64,000 nt of DNA from Mycolicibacterium psychrotolerans (GTDB lineage: Bacteria; Actinomycetota; Actinomycetes; Mycobacteriales; Mycobacteriaceae). Each line of letters begins with the position of its first letter. Positions within the stretch are counted from its first letter, which is position 1. Made by a program: the position numbers and the translations under genes. The notes below the pieces were generated by a model that was not told where the DNA came from, searched no databases, and saw only the letters and a program-made list of their open reading frames with translations. Positions 12,042 through 21,163 of this stretch are shown here, in pieces. The stretch is taken from NCBI RefSeq assembly GCF_010729305.1, contig NZ_AP022574.1, positions 1,054,001 to 1,118,000 of the forward strand, in the 5' to 3' direction.

Positions 12042-13196
12042 ATGCAGTCCGGTCGTGGCGTGGGCCGCCGCGCCGCGCTGAAGGTTCCGCTGCTGGCCGC
12101 GGCGGCCGTGTCGCTGTCCCCGGTGCCGCGCGCGGGCGCCGACGCCGCGCGCTGGTCGCCCGAGCGCGCGAACCGGTGGTACGAGGCGCAGGACTGGCTG
12201 GTCGGGGCGAACTACATCCCGTCGAACGCGGTGAACCAACTCGAGATGTTCCAGCCGGGCACCTTCGACCCGCTGCGCATCGACGCCGAACTGCGGCTGG
12301 CGCGCCTGGCCGGCCTGAACACCGTGCGGGTGTTCCTGCACGACCTGTTGTGGATCCAGGACCCGACCGGCTTCGCGCGCAGGCTCGGCCACTTCGTCGA
12401 CATCGCGGCGCGGCACGGGATCAAACCCCTGTTCGTGCTCTTCGATTCGTGCTGGGATCCGCAGCCCAGGCTCGGTCGCCAACCCGCGCCGCGCCCCGGT
12501 GTGCACAACTCCCGCTGGGTGCAGAGCCCCGGCGCCGAGAACCTCGATGACCGGCGTTACCGGCGCGTGCTGCACGACTACGTCGTCGCGGTCCTCACCC
12601 AGTTCCGCCACGACAGCAGGGTGCTGGGCTGGGACCTGTGGAACGAGCCGGACAACCCCGCCCGGCAGTACCGCGACACCGAGCGCCGCGACAAGGTCGA
12701 CGTCGTCGCCGACCTGCTGCCCCAGGTGTTCCGGTGGGCCCGGTCGGTCGATCCCGACCAGCCGCTGACCAGCGGGGTGTGGGACGGGCCGTGGGGCGAT
12801 CCGCGCACCCGCAGTGTGGTCGCCGGGATCCAGTTGGACAACTCCGACGTGGTGTCGTTCCACAGCTACGCCAACCCGGCGGAGTTCGACGCCCGGATCA
12901 CCGAACTGGCGCCGATGCGGCGGCCGCTGCTGTGCACCGAGTACATGGCCCGATCGCTGGACTGCACGATCGAGGGAACTCTGCCGATCACCAAGCGACG
13001 CAACGTCGGCGCCTACGCGTGGGGCCTGGTGGCCGGCAAGACGCAGACCTACTTTCCGTGGGACTCCTGGGACCGACCCTACGACGCGAAGCCCCAACCC
13101 TGGTTCCACGACCTGCTCGACTCCGACGGCCGGGCCTACCGGGCCGGCGAGATCGCCACGATCAGGAACCTCACCGGGCGTCCGCGGCCCAGCTGA
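12042..13196 (+). CDS. exported GH5-like glycoside hydrolase
   Basis: A 384-residue exported (beta/alpha)8-type glycosidase. ATG 12042 (MQSGRGVGRRAALKVPLLAA) gives a twin-arginine-like signal with RR at 9-10 followed by a hydrophobic stretch and a cut near residue 33. The catalytic pair is visible: acid/base Glu202 in LWNEPDN and nucleophile Glu300 in LLCTEYMAR; the TVRVFLHD strand matches the family Arg region. The family cleaves beta-glucans, mannans or similar; the substrate is undetermined. In-frame upstream sequence back to 11883 looks non-coding. Convergent with the crotonase gene. Confidence 0.8.
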   Translation: MQSGRGVGRRAALKVPLLAAAAVSLSPVPRAGADAARWSPERANRWYEAQDWLVGANYIPSNAVNQLEMFQPGTFDPLRIDAELRLARLAGLNTVRVFLHDLLWIQDPTGFARRLGHFVDIAARHGIKPLFVLFDSCWDPQPRLGRQPAPRPGVHNSRWVQSPGAENLDDRRYRRVLHDYVVAVLTQFRHDSRVLGWDLWNEPDNPARQYRDTERRDKVDVVADLLPQVFRWARSVDPDQPLTSGVWDGPWGDPRTRSVVAGIQLDNSDVVSFHSYANPAEFDARITELAPMRRPLLCTEYMARSLDCTIEGTLPITKRRNVGAYAWGLVAGKTQTYFPWDSWDRPYDAKPQPWFHDLLDSDGRAYRAGEIATIRNLTGRPRPS

Positions 13197-13214
13197 GGGC
13201 CGGCGCTCAGCGAG

Positions 13215-13988
13215 TCAGCGTGCTTTCCACTGCGGTCGGCGCTTCTCCCGCCATGCCGCGATGCCCTCGGCCACGTCTTCCGTCGCCCCGGCGACCTTGC
13301 GCATCACCTCGCCGAAGCGAACCGACTCGATCCAGCCCATGTCGGCGGTACGCCACGCGACCTCCTTGGTGGCCCGCTGGGCCAGGGGTGCGGCGCGGGT
13401 CAGCGTCTGCGCCCACTCCCGGGCCGCGCCCGCCAGGTCGGCGGGTTCGACCAGCTTCCACACCAGGCCCACCTCCTTGGCGCGCTCGGCCGTCATCGGC
13501 CGGCCGGTCAGCAGCAGTTCCATCGCGTCGGCCCACCGGATCCGCTGCGGCAACCGGATCGCGCCGACGATCGTGGGCACACCGATCGAGACCTCCGGGA
13601 AGGCGAACGACGCCTCGGTGCTCGCAATCACGAAGTCGCAGAACAGGATTCCGGTAAGGCCGTAGCCGATACACGGACCCTGCACAGCCGCGATCGTCGG
13701 TTTGAACAGCTCCATCCCGCTCTCGAAGGAGTTGATGGTCGGCTTCTCCCAGAACGTTCCGCCGAAGGTTCCGACCGCGCCGTCGCCGTCCTTGAGGTCC
13801 GCGCCGGCGCAGAAGACGCGGCCGGTGGCGGCGAGGATGCCGACCCACGCGTCCTCGTCGTCACGGAACCGGTCCCACGCCGCGTTGAGCTCACGGCGCA
13901 GCGCACCGTTGATGGCGTTGCCGGCCTCGGGGCGATTCAGGGTGATGGTGGCGACATGATCGTCCAGTTCATAGGTGACCAGGCTCAT
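13215..13988 (-). CDS. enoyl-CoA hydratase/isomerase family protein
   Basis: A 257-residue crotonase-fold protein. It has the N-terminal ATITLNRPEAGNAINGAL, the oxyanion-hole loop CAGADLKDG and second oxyanion region GPCIGYGLTGILFCDF. By motif alignment the first catalytic Glu of hydratases is replaced (Thr in GLTGILFCD), while the second is kept in FAFPEVSIG. It may therefore act as an isomerase, hydrolase or other crotonase rather than a classical hydratase. A lipid or aromatic acyl-CoA substrate is likely but unspecified. Start ATG 13988 follows the 14004 stop of the NTF2-like gene by 15 bases, so the two are probably cotranscribed. Confidence 0.82.
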   Translation of the reverse strand: MSLVTYELDDHVATITLNRPEAGNAINGALRRELNAAWDRFRDDEDAWVGILAATGRVFCAGADLKDGDGAVGTFGGTFWEKPTINSFESGMELFKPTIAAVQGPCIGYGLTGILFCDFVIASTEASFAFPEVSIGVPTIVGAIRLPQRIRWADAMELLLTGRPMTAERAKEVGLVWKLVEPADLAGAAREWAQTLTRAAPLAQRATKEVAWRTADMGWIESVRFGEVMRKVAGATEDVAEGIAAWREKRRPQWKAR

Positions 13989-14003
13989 GGCGCCACCTTA
14001 GGG

Positions 14004-14390
14004 TCATCCGCCGCGCTTCTCGGCCGACAGGAACGCCGCGGTGTCGTAGTAGGTGCGGAACGCGGTGATGGCCTCGTCGTCGCCCTGCAGGACGCTCACC
14101 CCGTCGTAGCGGAACGCCGTGCCGTCGCGCAGGGTGCCCTCGGAGCTCCACTCCAGGAACGCGATGCCGTCGTCGGTGACGGTGTGGGAGAACGACGATT
14201 CCAGGTCGTCGAACACGTCGCGGTACTGCTGCCAGAAGGTGCGCGCGCCGTCCTTGCCGTGCTGACCGTGCGGGATACCGGCCTTGTCGAGCGTCGCGTC
14301 ATCGGCGAACAGCTCGACCAGTGGCTCGACATCGCGACTGTCGTGCAGTTCACCCAGGGCGGCCACGAAGCGTTTCGTCAGTTCATGCAT
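14004..14390 (-). CDS. NTF2-like (SnoaL-type) protein
   Basis: A 128-residue protein starting at ATG 14390 (MHELTKRFVAALGELHDSRD). The sequence follows the NTF2-like cone fold: N-terminal helices with VEPLVELFADDATLDKAG, then FWQQYRDVF, and beta-strands with FLEWSSEGTLRDGTAFRYDG. Such proteins are small isomerases, dehydratases or ligand-binding units; the strongest conserved feature is DVEPLVELFADDA. It shares an operon with the crotonase-like enzyme downstream and may act on the same substrate (inference). Confidence 0.75.
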   Translation of the reverse strand: MHELTKRFVAALGELHDSRDVEPLVELFADDATLDKAGIPHGQHGKDGARTFWQQYRDVFDDLESSFSHTVTDDGIAFLEWSSEGTLRDGTAFRYDGVSVLQGDDEAITAFRTYYDTAAFLSAEKRGG

Positions 14391-14442
14391 GCTTGCCCGC
14401 CTACGCGCGCACGACCTCACTACGCGTGACGTCAGACCCCGG

Positions 14443-15378
14443 TCACAACTCGTCGCGCTTGGGCACCGGAATCCGCATCAGGTCCTCGGCGATGACGAGA
14501 TCACCGGAGTACGCCTCGGCCGCCTCCGCGCGGTGGCGCTCGGTGTCGGGGTAACGCTGCGAGAAGTGGGTCAACACCAGCCGGCGGACCCCGCACTGGG
14601 CGGCGACGGTGGCGGCCTGCCGTGCCGTCAGATGCCCGTAGTCGGCGGCCAGCTGCGCGTCCTCGTCGAGGAAGGTCGCCTCGATCACCAAGAGGTCGGC
14701 GCCGTCGGCGAGCGCGTAGACGGCGTCGCAGAGCCCGGTGTCCATGACGAACGCGAACCGTTGCCCGGGCCGCGGCACCGTGACGTCGTCGAGCCGGACG
14801 GTCCGCCCCGCCACGTCGAGGACGCCGTCGCGCTGCAGATCGCCGACGGCGGGGCCGCCGATTCCGAAGCGCTTCAACGCCGCCGGATCGAAGCGGCGGC
14901 CGTCCGGTTCCACCAGTCGGTAGCCGAACGCCTCCACCGAGTGCTCGAGGCGGCGGGCGTGCAACTCGACGAACGGCCCGGCCGCGATCCGGCCGTCACC
15001 GCTGACCGGGTTCTCGCGGACGTCGGTGATGTCGCGGAACACGCTGGCGTGCCGTAACCGCCCGAAGAACTCCCGGCCCGACGCCGGGAAGTACGCCTCG
15101 ACCGGCTGGTGGACGCCGTCGAGGGACAGCCGCGCGATGACGCCGGGCACGCCGAGGCAGTGGTCGCCGTGAAAGTGGCTGAGACACAGGCGGGTCAGGC
15201 CGCTCACGGATACCCCGGCGTAGAGCATCTGGCGCTGGGTGCCCTCACCCGGGTCGAACAGGATGCCCTCGTCGTCCCACCACAACAGGTACCCGTTGTG
15301 ATTGCGCCGCCGGGTCGGCACCTGACTGGCGGTGCCGAGGACCACGAGCTCGCGAAGCACGCCTGCGAGATTACGCAT
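14443..15378 (-). CDS. rnz: ribonuclease Z
   Basis: A 311-residue metallo-beta-lactamase-fold nuclease. ATG 15378 ([20 protein letters not shown]) is chosen; sequence upstream in frame is Pro/Cys-rich and unlike the family. The zinc motif is [10 protein letters not shown] (HxHxDH), with later metal ligands in FVMDTGLCD and the C-terminal [12 protein letters not shown]. RNase Z removes 3-prime trailers from tRNA precursors, and this length matches the short bacterial form. It stands alone, with convergent or separately transcribed neighbours. Confidence 0.88.
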   Translation of the reverse strand: MRNLAGVLRELVVLGTASQVPTRRRNHNGYLLWWDDEGILFDPGEGTQRQMLYAGVSVSGLTRLCLSHFHGDHCLGVPGVIARLSLDGVHQPVEAYFPASGREFFGRLRHASVFRDITDVRENPVSGDGRIAAGPFVELHARRLEHSVEAFGYRLVEPDGRRFDPAALKRFGIGGPAVGDLQRDGVLDVAGRTVRLDDVTVPRPGQRFAFVMDTGLCDAVYALADGADLLVIEATFLDEDAQLAADYGHLTARQAATVAAQCGVRRLVLTHFSQRYPDTERHRAEAAEAYSGDLVIAEDLMRIPVPKRDEL

Positions 15379-15433
15379 GACTGGCCTGTGGTGGAGGCCC
15401 GGACCGTCCGGTGGCCCTGCCGGTCGCAGGAGA

Positions 15434-15946
15434 TCAGAGCACGTCGGCGCGGGTTCCCCGGCGGGCCAGCAGCGGCAGTGCGAGCCACAGCAGGACCCAG
15501 GTGGTGAGAATCCCGGCACCGGCGGTGACGCCGGCCGCGAGCCCGGCGAGCACCTCGAAGATCATCGTGGCGACCCCGGAGACGGCCGCGCCGAGCAGCA
15601 GCAGCCCCAGCACGGTGAGCCGGTGTGAGGCCGTCACCAGCCACGACAGCATGTGCCGGCGAAACACCAAGCGGTGCAGGGCAACCGGCGCGGTCAGCAG
15701 CGCCGTGGCCGCGATCGAGCACGCCACCGTGGCGAGGTAGAGCCCACGCATGTTCCCGTCCAGCGAAGAGAAGCGCTGCTGGAAGGGCAGGGTGAGCAGG
15801 AAGCCGGTCAGCAGTTGCACGCCGGTGAGCACCACGCGCAGTTCCTGCAGCAGGCACAACCAGTTGCGGTCGAGCCGCTGGGTCGGGCTCTCCGCACGCT
15901 GCTCGCGATTCCAGCTCTCGCTGCAGGGGACGGTGACGGCGGTCAT
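15434..15946 (-). CDS. four-TM membrane protein (DUF6328-like)
   Basis: A 170-residue protein with a hydrophilic N-terminus ([20 protein letters not shown]) and four hydrophobic segments (about 37-57, 68-87, 105-128 and 137-158). The [20 protein letters not shown] region is the hallmark of a small actinobacterial membrane family (DUF6328 as I recall it) of unknown function. A SigF-like element (GGTTT-N15-GGTTA) lies just upstream on the same strand, which suggests stress induction. Start ATG 15946. Confidence 0.65.
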   Translation of the reverse strand: MTAVTVPCSESWNREQRAESPTQRLDRNWLCLLQELRVVLTGVQLLTGFLLTLPFQQRFSSLDGNMRGLYLATVACSIAATALLTAPVALHRLVFRRHMLSWLVTASHRLTVLGLLLLGAAVSGVATMIFEVLAGLAAGVTAGAGILTTWVLLWLALPLLARRGTRADVL

Positions 15947-15958
15947 TGAGGCCGGTTA

Positions 15959-15983
15959 ACCGCAGGAGATCGGCCCAAACCTG
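15959..15983 (-). promoter_or_regulatory. SigF-like promoter candidate
   Basis: Reading leftward, GGTTT, fifteen bases, then GGTTA lie directly upstream of the DUF6328-like gene. The mycobacterial SigF consensus is about GTTT-N15-17-GGGTA, so the -10 element differs by one base. Placed close to the start codon, so a very short leader is implied. Tentative. Confidence 0.3.
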
Positions 15984-15984
15984 A

Positions 15985-16275
15985 TCAGGCCTCTTCCAGT
16001 GCCTCGCCGATCTCCCGGGCGACGCGGCTGTGTTCGTCGTGAATCAGGACATGTCCGGCGGCCAGTACCAGCGCGACGGGCCATTCGATGATCTCGACCG
16101 CGGCGAGCACGCCGAGCGCGCCGTAGAACGCCAGCTGTTCCGGCCGCGGCAACCGCACCCGCCCCAGCACCGGAAGGTCGACGGCGAACGACTCGGCGTC
16201 GCGCACCCGGCGCACGGCTTCGCGATGGGTGGCCGTGCGCCGCGAGGATTCGGACATTCGTTGCCTTTCGGTCAT
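15985..16275 (-). CDS. small membrane protein downstream of CtpI-like ATPase
   Basis: A 96-residue protein starting at ATG 16275, overlapping the ATPase stop by ATGA. A charged N-terminal half (RRVRDAESFAVDLPVLGRVR) precedes a hydrophobic region with GALGVLAAVEIIEWPVALVL and a short charged tail. The EWPV membrane motif also appears in the small protein directly upstream of the ATPase. The three genes are tightly overlapped, so it may be an accessory subunit of the pump. Function unknown. Confidence 0.65.
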   Translation of the reverse strand: MTERQRMSESSRRTATHREAVRRVRDAESFAVDLPVLGRVRLPRPEQLAFYGALGVLAAVEIIEWPVALVLAAGHVLIHDEHSRVAREIGEALEEA

Positions 16276-19200
16276 GGCGAGTTCGCCGTCCCGACGCCGG
16301 ACATCCGGACCGTGGAAGGCGTGTCCACCTCCGGTGCCTCCTCGGACCCCGTCTCCGTCGTGTCCCACGTCATCGCGATCCCGCTGCGGGAAATGTACGC
16401 CGCGCTCTGGCGGCTCGGCGTCCTCGTCATCGACGACTGAGCCCAGGCCAGCGCGCGCGGGGCGACGGCCGCCGCCGTCGTCGCCACGCCCGCTGTGCCC
16501 AGCGCCTGCGCCCAGCCGAGCGGCCCGAGCGGCGTGCAGCCCAGCATCTGGCTCACCCCTGGGGTGCTGATCAACGCACCGAGCGTCACCAGCGACCCGG
16601 CGGCCGTGGCGACCACGAGCGGGCTGTGCGAGTCGATCAGGGTCTGCCCCAGCTGGGTGGACACCAGCGAGACCAGCGCGACCGTGGAGGCGCGCCGCGG
16701 TTGCAGCGTGAACCCCGCCATCAGCCAGGCCGTCGTCGCGGCGGCGGCGGTGGTGGTGCCGCGAATGGCGACGGTGCGCCACAGTGCGGCCTGGTCGGGG
16801 CCGCGTCCGGTGCTGCCCGCTCCGCCGGTGGCCGGGCTCACGGCCAGCGCCGCGGCGGGCAGGGCGTCGGTCATCATGTTGACCAGCAGCAATTGGCGGG
16901 TGTTCAGCGGCGAGCGTCCCGTCAACGCGGATCCGACGATCGCGAAGGCCACCTCACCGGCGTTGCCGCCCAACAGCACCGCGACCGCGGCCTGCACGCG
17001 CCGCCACAGCTGCCGGCCCTCGTCGATGGCGTCGAGCAGGGCGCCGATCTGCCCGTCGAGCAGCATCATGTCGGCCGCGGTTCGCGCGGGATCGCTCCCC
17101 GCGGCGGCCACCCCGATGCCGACCGTGGCCGATCGGATCGCTGCGGCGTCGTTCGCGCCGTCGCCGACCATCGCGCACACCAGGCCCGTGCGTTCCAGGG
17201 TCTGCACCACCTGGACCTTGTGCTCCGGCGTCATCCGCGCGAACACCACCTTGTCGCGGACCGCGCGGTCCTGGGCCCGGCGGGACAGCGTCTCCCAGTC
17301 GGCGCCGCTGATCACCTGCTCGCCGGTGATCGGCACACCGAGTTCCGCGGCGATCGCCGCCGCGGTGACCGGATGGTCGCCGGTGACCAGCCGGACCCCG
17401 ATGCCCTGCGCGCGCAGCGCCGCCAGCACGCCCGCCGAGGCCTCGCGCGGGGTGTCGGAGATGCCGAGCAGCCCTGCGACGTCGAGCTTCTCGGTGCAGA
17501 GCCCGGCCAGCGCGTCGTCGCCGTCGTGCGCCGCCGCGACCTGACCGGCCGTCAGCCTGCGCCGCGCCACCGCGATCACCCGCAGACCCGACTCGGCCAT
17601 CCGGCCGACCGCCGCGTGCGTCGCGGTGTCGCGTGGTCCCGCGGCGGCGAGGAGCACCTCGGGCGCGCCCTTGACGACGAGGTCGGCGCCGTACAGGGAC
17701 GCGGAGAACGGCCGCCCCGACCGGAACGGCAGGTGCGCGTCGGCCTCGGCGACGGCGCCGGGGGAGGCGGCGACGACGGCCGCGTCGGTCGCGTGTTCGT
17801 GGCGGGTGCCGTTCTTGGGCGGGGTCGCCCGCGCGGCGATGCCGACGACCTCGTCGTCGGTGAACCCGTCGGCGCTGTGCACCGCCGACACCCGCAGCCG
17901 GTTCTCGCTGAGCGTGCCGGTCTTGTCGAAGCACACCACGTCGACCCGGCCGAGCGCCTCGATCGACTTCGGCAGACGGACGAGGGCGCCCGCGCTGGAC
18001 AGCCGGCGGGCCGAGGCCTGCTGGGCCAACGTCGCCACCAGCGGCAGGCCTTCGGGGACGGCGGCGACGGCGACGGCCACGCCGCTGGCGACGGCCTGGC
18101 GCAACGGCACCAGCCGCAGCAGGCTCAGACCGCTCACCAGCGCACCCCCGGCCAGGCTGACGGGCAGGGTCCGGTTGGTCAGTTCGCGGAGCTGGGTCTG
18201 CAGACCGACAGCCGGGCCGGTGGCCGGCGCCACCTCGGCGGCGCGCCGGGCCTGCGTCTGCGCGCCGACGGTCGTCACCACGGCGACACCGGTGCCCGCG
18301 ACGACGGTCGTCGTCGCGTAGAGCATGCAGCGCCGCTCGGCGACGGTGGCGCCCGGCGTCATCGCCACCTGCTTCGCGGTGGGCAGGGATTCGCCGGTCA
18401 GCGCGGATTCGTCCACCTCGAGATCGGCGCAGGAGATCAGCCGGCAGTCGGCGGGGATGACCTCGCCGGAACGCACCTCGATCAGGTCGCCGGGCAGCAG
18501 CGCGGCGGCGTCGACGCTGTCGTAGCCGTCTCCGGCGACCCGCCGTGCGGGCGGCACCTCGCGGGCGAGCAACCGCCGCAGCAGCCGTTCCGCGCGCACC
18601 TGCTGGGACGCGGCGAGTACCGCGTTGCCCGTCAGGACGGAGCCCACCAGGATCGCGTCGATGGGGGAGCCCAGCAGCGCGCTGGCCGCCGAGCCGACCG
18701 CGAGCACCGGGGTCAGCGGGTCGGACAGTTCGTCGCGCACCGCGGTGGCGAATTCGGCCAGCAGCCGGATCGGCGGGGCGGCCACCCCGCCGACGACTGC
18801 CGCCGACGTGCCCGCGGTGGCGGCCAGCAGCGAGCGGCGTTGCACGGCAGCGCGTTCGGGCCGGGGGAGCAGTTCGCGGACCTGATCGGCCGTCATCGCA
18901 TGCCACTCACGGACGGGCGCGGCGGTGGGCACCGGATCGCGCAGCGCGGCGCGTGCCAGCCACAGCCCGGTGAGCAGACCGGCGGCCGCCCCGGCGGTCA
19001 CCGGGCCGGGTCCGAGCCCGCGCCCCCCCGGGATCATCAGCAGGGCGCCGAGAAGCGTTGCACTGGTGGCTAATTCGACGCCACGACGGCTGGCGTGCCG
19101 CGCGGCCGGTAGCGCGTGCACGATGCGCCAGGCCGCGGCGAGATCGCCGACGATCATGTCGGCATGCCAAGGCGGTGCACCGGCGTGAGGTGTCAGACCG

Positions 19201-20648
19201 ATCGCCAGATCAGCGGCGAGCAGCGCCTCTTCGGCAGTGCTGGAGAGCACCGCCACCGTGCGGCCGTCGGTCTGCAGCTTCACCACCGCGTCGCGTAGCG
19301 CGGAATCGACCGCGCCGTCTGCGGGCAGCAGCTCGTCGAAAGACGGCCGCAGATCGCCTAATTCGTCGCCGGCCAGGGAGACCACCTCGATGTCGCCGCG
19401 GCGGATCTCCCCGATGACGGCGGCGGCCAACGGGTGGTGGGCATGGCCGACGTACACCTCGGTGTCGGAGTGCCCGTTGCCGTTCCCGTTGCCCAGTGGG
19501 GGAACCCGGTGCCAGCCGGCGCCGATCGCGCCCGCGAGCAGCTGTGCCTGCGCCCACTGCCACATCTCGTCGTGGTGGCGGACGGAGTCGGTGCGCAACC
19601 GGCTGACCTTGAGTTCGTCGGTGAGCAGCACCCGCGGGTCGATGACGACCGCGTCGATGCGGTCGAGCCGGCGCAGCGCCCTGGGGCGGAGGGCGAGCGC
19701 GTCGTGCCGGTGGGCCAGGCCGCGGCCCAGCGTGGCGGCGAAGGCCTCGCGGGCGTTACGGGCCGCCTTGGGTGCCATCACGAGCGCGGAGGTGGCGGCG
19801 GTGTTGAGGTTGCCGGTCAGCAGACCGACCGCCGGCGCGGCGATGCCCTGGGCGGTGCCGCTGCGCTGCGCGTGCCGCTCGACGGGCCCGGGAGGCATCG
19901 GGCACGGCCGCGTGGGGGCAGTGGCGACGACGCGTTGTTCGGCACGTTCGGCCAGCGTGGGCTCGTGCCGCTGCCAAGCCTGCGCCGCCGCGGTGAGCTC
20001 GCCGACCTGGGCCAGGTGGCGGGCAACCTCGACGGCCAGCGAGGCCGGCGCCTGGGTCAGGGTGTACACCGCGGCGGACGCGAGCGCGACGGCGGTGTCG
20101 GTGGCGTTCTCCCCGAGCCGGCGCGCGACGGCGTCGCGCAGCAGCGGCTGGTAGTCCACCGCGGTCACCACCGCGGTCACGCCAGTGGGAAGCTTGGGCC
20201 ACAATAGGATTCGGCCGACACCGGCCACGCACATGCCGGCACCTGTGGCGGCGGTGGCGAGCAGCCGCCCGCCCAACTCCACCCCGTCGCCGGGCAGTTC
20301 GATCACCTGGTGCCCGGCGGCTCCCACGCGGTCTTCCACGTCGGTGACGACCGCACACAGCGCAGACAGCGACGGCCCGTTCGGGTCGACGGCCACCACC
20401 ACGCGGGAGAGCGGGTAGTTGAGTTGCACCGATCGGACTCCCGGTTCGGCGCGCACCGCCGCGATCAGCGCCGTCCCCAGCGTCTGGTCGGTGTCGGCGG
20501 TGAGCCCGCGGACCTCGATCCACGACCGGTTGTCTCGGCGCCAACAGCGGCGGCTCGGCCGGCCACCCAGCATCTCCCTGGCTGCAGTGAGCATCCCGGC
20601 CGGTGCCGACGCGGCCCCGGCGGCCAGGCGACCGAGACGCGAGATCAC
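16272..20648 (-). CDS. ctpI: CtpI-like P-type cation-transporting ATPase
   Basis: A very large (1458-residue) P-type ATPase. Start chosen at GTG 20648, overlapping the upstream gene's TGA; the longer frame to 20828 reads through that gene. The N-terminal third contains HMA-like repeats (WIEVRGLTADTD, VRSVQLNYPLSRVVVAVD) and a degenerate hydrolase-like region. The pump core has LTGESLPTAK (near 749), phosphorylation site DKTGT (Asp near 906), and MVGDGANDAAAIR (near 1163). The membrane motif before the phosphorylation site is VPEGLP rather than CPC, so it is not a classical heavy-metal pump. M. tuberculosis CtpI is similarly long; its cation is not settled. Acts in the cytoplasmic membrane. 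Confidence 0.85.
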   Translation of the reverse strand: MISRLGRLAAGAASAPAGMLTAAREMLGGRPSRRCWRRDNRSWIEVRGLTADTDQTLGTALIAAVRAEPGVRSVQLNYPLSRVVVAVDPNGPSLSALCAVVTDVEDRVGAAGHQVIELPGDGVELGGRLLATAATGAGMCVAGVGRILLWPKLPTGVTAVVTAVDYQPLLRDAVARRLGENATDTAVALASAAVYTLTQAPASLAVEVARHLAQVGELTAAAQAWQRHEPTLAERAEQRVVATAPTRPCPMPPGPVERHAQRSGTAQGIAAPAVGLLTGNLNTAATSALVMAPKAARNAREAFAATLGRGLAHRHDALALRPRALRRLDRIDAVVIDPRVLLTDELKVSRLRTDSVRHHDEMWQWAQAQLLAGAIGAGWHRVPPLGNGNGNGHSDTEVYVGHAHHPLAAAVIGEIRRGDIEVVSLAGDELGDLRPSFDELLPADGAVDSALRDAVVKLQTDGRTVAVLSSTAEEALLAADLAIGLTPHAGAPPWHADMIVGDLAAAWRIVHALPAARHASRRGVELATSATLLGALLMIPGGRGLGPGPVTAGAAAGLLTGLWLARAALRDPVPTAAPVREWHAMTADQVRELLPRPERAAVQRRSLLAATAGTSAAVVGGVAAPPIRLLAEFATAVRDELSDPLTPVLAVGSAASALLGSPIDAILVGSVLTGNAVLAASQQVRAERLLRRLLAREVPPARRVAGDGYDSVDAAALLPGDLIEVRSGEVIPADCRLISCADLEVDESALTGESLPTAKQVAMTPGATVAERRCMLYATTTVVAGTGVAVVTTVGAQTQARRAAEVAPATGPAVGLQTQLRELTNRTLPVSLAGGALVSGLSLLRLVPLRQAVASGVAVAVAAVPEGLPLVATLAQQASARRLSSAGALVRLPKSIEALGRVDVVCFDKTGTLSENRLRVSAVHSADGFTDDEVVGIAARATPPKNGTRHEHATDAAVVAASPGAVAEADAHLPFRSGRPFSASLYGADLVVKGAPEVLLAAAGPRDTATHAAVGRMAESGLRVIAVARRRLTAGQVAAAHDGDDALAGLCTEKLDVAGLLGISDTPREASAGVLAALRAQGIGVRLVTGDHPVTAAAIAAELGVPITGEQVISGADWETLSRRAQDRAVRDKVVFARMTPEHKVQVVQTLERTGLVCAMVGDGANDAAAIRSATVGIGVAAAGSDPARTAADMMLLDGQIGALLDAIDEGRQLWRRVQAAVAVLLGGNAGEVAFAIVGSALTGRSPLNTRQLLLVNMMTDALPAAALAVSPATGGAGSTGRGPDQAALWRTVAIRGTTTAAAATTAWLMAGFTLQPRRASTVALVSLVSTQLGQTLIDSHSPLVVATAAGSLVTLGALISTPGVSQMLGCTPLGPLGWAQALGTAGVATTAAAVAPRALAWAQSSMTRTPSRQSAAYISRSGIAMTWDTTETGSEEAPEVDTPSTVRMSGVGTANSP

Positions 20649-21055
20649 CGAGAGCTGGTGCGCCGCGGTGCGGGCTTCTTGCGGGCGGCCTTGGCAGCCT
20701 TGCGCGGTGCGGAGCGAGTCGCCGGAGCGGTGGCGGGCGCGGGCAGCGCCTGATCGCCGTCGGCGGCGCGCCGGCCGAGCTGATGCACGACCAGCGCAGC
20801 ACCGCCCACGGTGAGCAGCACGGGCCATTCGACCAGGCCCGCGGCGCCGATCGCACCGAGCGTGAGGGCGGCTGCGGTCGTGGACTGGCTGCCGCTGCCG
20901 AGCCCGCTGCGCACGCCGGATGCGGCGCCCTTGACCGCACCGGCGACTCCGTTGATCGCGGCGCCGCCGACGGCGCCCGCCGCGGCGGTGGTGGTGTCGG
21001 CCGCCTTCAGCACTGTCCGCCTGGCCAGAGACACGGTGTCGGTCAGAGCACTCAT
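20645..21055 (-). CDS. small membrane protein upstream of CtpI-like ATPase
   Basis: A 136-residue protein starting at ATG 21055 (MSALTDTVSLARRTVLKAAD); an ATG six bases upstream is too close to the ribosome site. An Ala/Gly-rich N-terminus (about 20-60), a hydrophobic segment with AAGLVEWPVLLTVGGAALVV (about 72-92), and a very basic Lys/Arg/Ala tail make up the chain. The EWPV segment is shared with the protein downstream of the ATPase. The stop overlaps the ATPase start by GTGA. It is probably an accessory or nucleic-acid-contacting membrane protein; function unknown. Confidence 0.65.
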   Translation of the reverse strand: MSALTDTVSLARRTVLKAADTTTAAAGAVGGAAINGVAGAVKGAASGVRSGLGSGSQSTTAAALTLGAIGAAGLVEWPVLLTVGGAALVVHQLGRRAADGDQALPAPATAPATRSAPRKAAKAARKKPAPRRTSSR

Positions 21056-21061
21056 GGCCAT

Positions 21062-21068
21062 CCTCCTC
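21062..21068 (-). promoter_or_regulatory. ribosome binding site deciding the 21055 start
   Basis: GAGGAGG on the minus strand lies six bases before ATG 21055 and directly abuts the alternative ATG 21061, so the downstream ATG is the likely start. Confidence 0.6.
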
Positions 21069-21163
21069 GATGGTGGCTACCCGGCGTTCATGTGCCGGAC
21101 GATCCCCGATAACGCCTCGTTATACACAGCGAAAGTGAACGAACGTCGCGGCTTCGCCTGCGC

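Noticed and set aside
16626..19073. 815-codon forward frame opposite the P-type ATPase
   Set aside because: Antisense shadow of a gene with intact DKTGT and GDGAND motifs.
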